The notes beneath the pieces were generated by a model. The model did not search any database. It was not told the DNA's origin and saw only the letters and a list, made by a program, of their open reading frames with translations. Positions 60,329-64,000 of a DNA stretch of 64,000 nt are shown piece after piece; position 1 is the stretch's first letter; each line of letters opens with the position of its first letter. The DNA comes from Nocardia sp. BMG111209. GTDB lineage: Bacteria > Actinomycetota > Actinomycetes > Mycobacteriales > Mycobacteriaceae. The stretch spans positions 2,604,001-2,668,000 of the forward strand of contig NZ_KB907307.1 in assembly GCF_000381925.1 (NCBI RefSeq). Reading direction: 5' to 3'. The position numbers were made by a program, and so were the translations under genes.

Positions 60329-61285
60329 ATGATCGAAGATGCCGCTCCCCGCAAGAAGACGATCAGCAATCCCTATATCCACCGCTTGCAGCGCCGGCAT
60401 TTCCTGCTGTTCGACATCCTGCCGATCATCGGCACCGCGGCCGCTTTCGCGTTCCTGACGGTGCGCCCGTTCGGTTTCACCGAACTGGGCCTGATCTTCG
60501 GGATGTGGCTGCTCACCGGCCTGGGCATCACCGTCGGATATCACCGGCTGTTCACCCATCGCACATTCAAGACGACCCCCGCGGTCGCCGCGGTACTGGC
60601 CGTATTCGGTTCGATGGCCGGACAGGGCGCGGTGGTGTCCTGGGTGGCCCTGCACCGCCGCCATCACGAATGCAGCGATCAGGAGGGAGATCCGCACTCC
60701 CCCAATCTGTCCGGGACCGGATGGCGCGGCCGTATCCGCGGGCTGGCGCATTCCCATTTCCTGTGGATGCACCGCCACGAATATCCCAATGTCGTGCACT
60801 ACGCGCCGGATCTGATCCGCGACCGCAGTCTCGTGCGGGTCGCGCGGCTCTACTACTGGTGGGTGGCGCTGGGCCTGCTGCTGCCGGCCCTGATCGGCGG
60901 CCTGGTGACGCTGAGCTGGACCGGTGCGGTCAGCGGCCTGCTGTGGGGCGGTTTCGCCCGGATGTTCCTGCTGGAGCACATCGTCTGGGCGATCAACTCG
61001 TTCCTGCACATGTTCGGCACCCGTGCCTACGACTCCCGCGAGAACAGCCACAACGGCGCCATTTTCGCGCTGGTGACCCTCGGTGAGTCGTGGCACAACA
61101 ATCATCACGCCTTCCCCGAATCCCCGTCGTTCGGATTGGACTGGTACCGGTTCGATCCCGGCTACTGGCTGATCGGATCCCTTGCGGCCGTGGGCCTTGC
61201 CCACGACCTGAAACTGCCCACCCCGGCCCGCCGGGAATCGAAGCGAATCTCCGGGACGCCCGACGTCTCGCCCAGCGCAGCGTAA
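60329..61285 (+). CDS. Membrane fatty-acid desaturase (acyl-CoA Delta9-desaturase type)
   Basis: 318 aa, four or more TM helices. The three His boxes are clear: HRLFTH near residue 73, HRRHH near 110 and HNNHH near 260. Together they bind two irons and introduce a double bond into an acyl chain. FAD-like Delta9 family (DesA3-like). It is followed by a free ACP 11 bp later, so its substrate could be ACP-bound, as in the JamB/TtuB group that makes terminal alkynes. ATG at 60329; the frame is open upstream. Confidence 0.9.
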   Translation: MIEDAAPRKKTISNPYIHRLQRRHFLLFDILPIIGTAAAFAFLTVRPFGFTELGLIFGMWLLTGLGITVGYHRLFTHRTFKTTPAVAAVLAVFGSMAGQGAVVSWVALHRRHHECSDQEGDPHSPNLSGTGWRGRIRGLAHSHFLWMHRHEYPNVVHYAPDLIRDRSLVRVARLYYWWVALGLLLPALIGGLVTLSWTGAVSGLLWGGFARMFLLEHIVWAINSFLHMFGTRAYDSRENSHNGAIFALVTLGESWHNNHHAFPESPSFGLDWYRFDPGYWLIGSLAAVGLAHDLKLPTPARRESKRISGTPDVSPSAA

Positions 61286-61296
61286 GAGGACACATC

Positions 61297-61551
61297 GTGG
61301 ATACCAGCAAGGACGCAATCGTCGAATGGTGCCAGGGCTATCTGGCCGACCTGCTCGAGGTGCCGGCGCAGTCGATCGACCCGGCCGCGGACTTCGACCG
61401 CATCGGTGTCGATTCGGCGCTGGCCGTCTCGCTGCTGATCGAGGTCGAGGAGCGCTACGGCGTCGACCTGTCGCCGGAGGATCTGTACCAGCACCCGAAT
61501 CTGAACGCGATGGCCGCCTATCTGCACGAGCACAGCAGGAGCGTCGCCTAG
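61297..61551 (+). CDS. Acyl carrier protein
   Basis: 84 aa, GTG at 61297 with AAGAGGA before it. Phosphopantetheine Ser in GVDSALAVSLLIEV near residue 40. The pairing with a desaturase and, further on, a FAAL-type ligase suggests it carries the acyl chain through this pathway. Confidence 0.9.
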   Translation: MDTSKDAIVEWCQGYLADLLEVPAQSIDPAADFDRIGVDSALAVSLLIEVEERYGVDLSPEDLYQHPNLNAMAAYLHEHSRSVA

Positions 61552-61552
61552 C

Positions 61553-62449
61553 ATGTCCGTGCCGACCACCGACCGGATGGGCACGGCCGCCGCGGCCGTC
61601 CGGCACCACTACGACGTCGGGAACGAATTCTATCGCCTCTGGCTGGACGAGACGCTGACGTACTCGTGCGCCCTGCGCGAAAGTCCCGACGACACATTGG
61701 AACTCGCGCAGCAGCAGAAGCTGCGCTTCCACCTCGACGCGATCGGGGCGGCCCGCGCGGAGACGGTGCTCGACATCGGCTGCGGCTGGGGCTCGATCCT
61801 GCGGGAACTGTCGCGCCGGCACAGCGTGCCGCGCTCGGTCGGCCTCACCCTGAGCCCGGCCCAGGCCGAATACGTTACCGCGCAGGAATATTCCGGCGTC
61901 GAGGTGCACACGAAGAACTGGCTGGAGTTCGAGCCGGACACCCGCTTCGACGGCATCATCTCCATCGGCGCCTTCGAACATTTCGCGCGCCCCACCGACA
62001 GCACGGACGAGAAGATCGCCGTGTACCGGGATTTCCTCACCCGGTGCCGGGACTGGCTGACCGAGCGCGGCACGCTCTCGCTGCAGACCATCGCCTACGC
62101 GAACATGTCCCGGGAACAGGCGAGTTCGTTCATGCAGCAGGAGATCTTCCCCGACGCGGATCTGCCGACCCCGGCCGAGATCGTCGCGGCGGCGGACGGG
62201 ATCTTCGAGATCGTCACGCTGCGCAACGACCGGCTGGACTACGCCTGGACCTGTGAGCAGTGGGCGCGCCGGCTGCGCTCCCGCCGCGCGGAGGCCGTCG
62301 CCGTCGTCGGCGAGGAGGTCGTGGCCCGCTACGAGCGCTACCTCAAGCTGTCCGCCCTCGGCTTCCGGATGGGCAAGATCGGCCTGCTGCGAGTGGTGTT
62401 GCGGCCGTACCCGAGTCGATTCTTCGGCGGCGAGGACCCGCGCGGATGA
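61553..62449 (+). CDS. Cyclopropane-fatty-acid-synthase-family methyltransferase
   Basis: 298 aa. HHYDVGNEFYRLWLDETLTYSCALRE is the full CFA/mycolic acid cyclopropane synthase opening; motif I is LDIGCGWGS; FDGIISIGAFEHFARP, and the conserved QQEIFPDADLPTPAEI and YLKLSALGFRMGKIGLL segments follow. It uses AdoMet to add a methyl or methylene to an unsaturated acyl chain, here probably the one made by the desaturase next door. Starts 2 bp after the ACP stop; its stop overlaps the P450 start. Confidence 0.92.
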   Translation: MSVPTTDRMGTAAAAVRHHYDVGNEFYRLWLDETLTYSCALRESPDDTLELAQQQKLRFHLDAIGAARAETVLDIGCGWGSILRELSRRHSVPRSVGLTLSPAQAEYVTAQEYSGVEVHTKNWLEFEPDTRFDGIISIGAFEHFARPTDSTDEKIAVYRDFLTRCRDWLTERGTLSLQTIAYANMSREQASSFMQQEIFPDADLPTPAEIVAAADGIFEIVTLRNDRLDYAWTCEQWARRLRSRRAEAVAVVGEEVVARYERYLKLSALGFRMGKIGLLRVVLRPYPSRFFGGEDPRG

Positions 62450-63705
62450 CCGGTCCGGCAGCCCCCGGCGCGACGGCGCCGGTCCGGTTCAATCCGTTCG
62501 GCGCGGCCTTCCGCCGGGATCCCTACCCCCAGTACGCGCAGTTGCGGGCCACCCGGCCCGTGCACCGCACGCTGGGCATGTGGGTGGTCACCCGGCACGC
62601 CGACGTCCGCGGCGTACTGCACGACCGGTCGTTCAGCGCGGGCCTGATCCCGAGCCAGGTCGCCGAGCAGGCCACCCGGCTCGCCCAGGGCCGCGAATTC
62701 GACGTCTCGCGGATCGTGCGGCTGGGCCGTACCTCGCTGGTGTTCACCGACAACCCCGAACACGCGCGGCTGCGCGGCCTGGTGAACCGGGCCTTCACCG
62801 CGCCCGCGGTCGCCCGGCTGCGGCCCGTGGTCGCGGAGGTCGCCACCCGGCTGATCGAACCGGCTTGGGCAGCAGGCGATTTCGACCTGATCGAGGATTT
62901 CGCCGGGCCGCTGCCGATCGCGGTGCTGTGCGCCTGGCTGGACCTGCCCGCGGAACTGCACGATCTGGTCGGGCCCTGGACCCACGACATCCGCTTCCTG
63001 CTCGAGCCGGGGCTGATGAAGGCCGCCGATATGGCCCGCGTCCGCGAGGTCGTCGAGGAGTTCGGCGACGCGCTGCGGCCGGTCCTCGCCGCGCGCCGGG
63101 CCCGGCCCGGCGACGATCTGATCAGCGGCCTGCTCGCGGCCCGCACCGCCGGCGGCGATTCGCTGAGCGAGGAGGAGGTGATCTTCCTCTGCATCATGTG
63201 TTTCGTGGCGGGCACCGAGACCACCAAATCGCTGATCGGCAACACCGTGCTCGCGCTGATCCGCCATCCCGCGCAGGAGGCCCTGCTGCGGTCACGGCCG
63301 GACCTGTTGCGCGCCGCGGTGATCGAAACCCTGCGCTACGACTGCCCGTTGCAGCTGACCAAGCGCCTGGCCACCCGCGAGGTGGCGGTCGGCGGGCAGT
63401 CCGTCGCGGCCGGTGACCAGGTGCTGGTGTGCCTCGGCGCGGCCAATCGCGATCCCGAGATCTTCGACCGCCCGGACGAATTCGACCTCACCCGCGACGG
63501 CGGAGCCCATCTCGCCTTCGGCCACGGCATCCACGGCTGCCTCGGCGGGATCCTCGCCGAACTACAGGCCGAGATCGCGCTCGAACGGCTCTACCGCGAC
63601 TCCGCCGAGCTGATGCCACGCAGCGACGAATTCGAATGGCAGGACCACAGTTTCATCCTCCGGGGACTGCGGACCCTGCCCGCCGCGATACGGAGGGCAC
63701 GATGA
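62446..63705 (+). CDS. Cytochrome P450
   Basis: 419 aa. I-helix FVAGTETTKS, ExxR followed by YDCPLQLTKR, and haem loop FGHGIHGCLGGILAELQ with the axial Cys. The group is different from the other P450s in the window. ATG overlaps the methyltransferase stop (ATGA) and its stop overlaps the FAAL start (ATGA), so the four or five genes are translationally coupled. It likely hydroxylates the acyl chain. Confidence 0.93.
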   Translation: MTGPAAPGATAPVRFNPFGAAFRRDPYPQYAQLRATRPVHRTLGMWVVTRHADVRGVLHDRSFSAGLIPSQVAEQATRLAQGREFDVSRIVRLGRTSLVFTDNPEHARLRGLVNRAFTAPAVARLRPVVAEVATRLIEPAWAAGDFDLIEDFAGPLPIAVLCAWLDLPAELHDLVGPWTHDIRFLLEPGLMKAADMARVREVVEEFGDALRPVLAARRARPGDDLISGLLAARTAGGDSLSEEEVIFLCIMCFVAGTETTKSLIGNTVLALIRHPAQEALLRSRPDLLRAAVIETLRYDCPLQLTKRLATREVAVGGQSVAAGDQVLVCLGAANRDPEIFDRPDEFDLTRDGGAHLAFGHGIHGCLGGILAELQAEIALERLYRDSAELMPRSDEFEWQDHSFILRGLRTLPAAIRRAR

Positions 63706-64000
63706 CGACCACCGCCGAACCCGGACAGCTCGCCCTCGTGACGGATGTGCTGCGCCATCGCGCCGTCGAACAGCCGGACCGGATCGCCTACACGTTCCTC
63801 GACGACGACGGCGCCGAAACCGTCAGCGTCACCTACCTGGAGCTGTACACCCGGTCGCTGGCGGTGGCCGAACAGCTGCGAACCTGTTGTGCGCCGGGCG
63901 ATCGCGCGCTGCTGGTGTTCCCGCAGTGCCTCGATTTCATCGTCGCGTACTTCGGCTGCCTCTACGCGCACGTGCTCGCCGTGCCGGTGAATCCGCCGCG
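63702..64000 (+). CDS. Fatty acyl-AMP ligase-type enzyme (3' end outside window)
   Basis: The first 99 codons are visible: ALVTDVLRHRAVEQPDRIAYTF, then LRTCCAPGDRALLVFPQCLDF and YFGCLYAHVLAVPVNPP, the N-terminal opening shared by FAALs and related acyl-AMP ligases. The A3 and later motifs lie past the window edge. ATG overlaps the P450 stop by 4 bp. It would charge the dedicated ACP of this operon. Confidence 0.83.
   Translation, partial: MTTTAEPGQLALVTDVLRHRAVEQPDRIAYTFLDDDGAETVSVTYLELYTRSLAVAEQLRTCCAPGDRALLVFPQCLDFIVAYFGCLYAHVLAVPVNPP

Overview
The window is high-GC actinobacterial DNA. Dense short operons, many GTG and TTG starts, a nitrate-sensor-like kinase followed by roadblock and DUF742 genes, many cytochromes P450 and FAAL-type ligases suggest Nocardia or a close relative. 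The genus is inferred, not proven. It opens inside an MFS transporter gene and closes inside an acyl-AMP ligase gene. I saw no rRNA, tRNA or CRISPR array.

Layout. 1-9.95 kb: MFS exporter, PucR regulator, purine-type deaminase, AIG2-like protein, a STAND NTPase with TPRs (minus), a hotdog thioesterase, and a membrane DJ-1/PfpI protein behind a frameshifted GlxA-type regulator. 10-15.6 kb: a PucR regulator divergent from gabT-gabD (GABA to succinate), then an overlapping pair made of an unknown protein and a divergent AdoMet-decarboxylase-like protein. 15.6-19.1 kb: an MDR oxidoreductase/TetR pair and an LLM oxidoreductase/TetR pair, each with a clear palindromic operator. 19.3-25.7 kb: incomplete conservon (kinase, roadblock, DUF742, no GTPase), DinB-like and TetR-like proteins, a secreted protein, and an SRPBCC/DHFR-like pair whose ArsR regulator survives only as a fragment.

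25.9-34.9 kb: lipid-type biosynthetic cassette 1. A minus operon (P450, P450, FAD monooxygenase) diverges around a 22-bp palindrome from a plus operon (FAAL, di-iron protein, hotdog protein, ACP, cyclopropane-synthase-like methyltransferase, acyl-ACP-desaturase-like protein). 35-39.7 kb: two convergent aldehyde dehydrogenases and a GAF-PP2C phosphatase.

39.7-49.5 kb: the most distinctive region. An SMR efflux pair plus deaminase operon and a MarR gene (minus) face a plus-strand cassette of stand-alone adenylation enzyme, carrier protein, ectoine-synthase-like cupin, acyl-CoA-dehydrogenase-type flavoenzyme, transglutaminase-like protein, DsbA-like protein and Asp/Glu-racemase-fold protein, closed by a second MarR gene. 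An identical 11-bp motif (ATGTATGTRCA) lies before all four transcription units, which suggests one regulon. An IS30-family element has split the flavoenzyme gene.

49.7-54.4 kb: TetR-SDR operon, a methyltransferase, and a caspase/TPR protein overlapping a small EACC1-like gene, with decayed gene pieces around them; this looks like a conflict (defence) island. 54.4-64 kb: lipid-type cassette 2, with a thioesterase-P450 fusion, P450, methyltransferase, acyl-CoA-dehydrogenase-fold enzyme, TetR, membrane desaturase, ACP, cyclopropane-synthase-like methyltransferase, P450 and a FAAL-type ligase running off the end. It repeats the toolkit of cassette 1.
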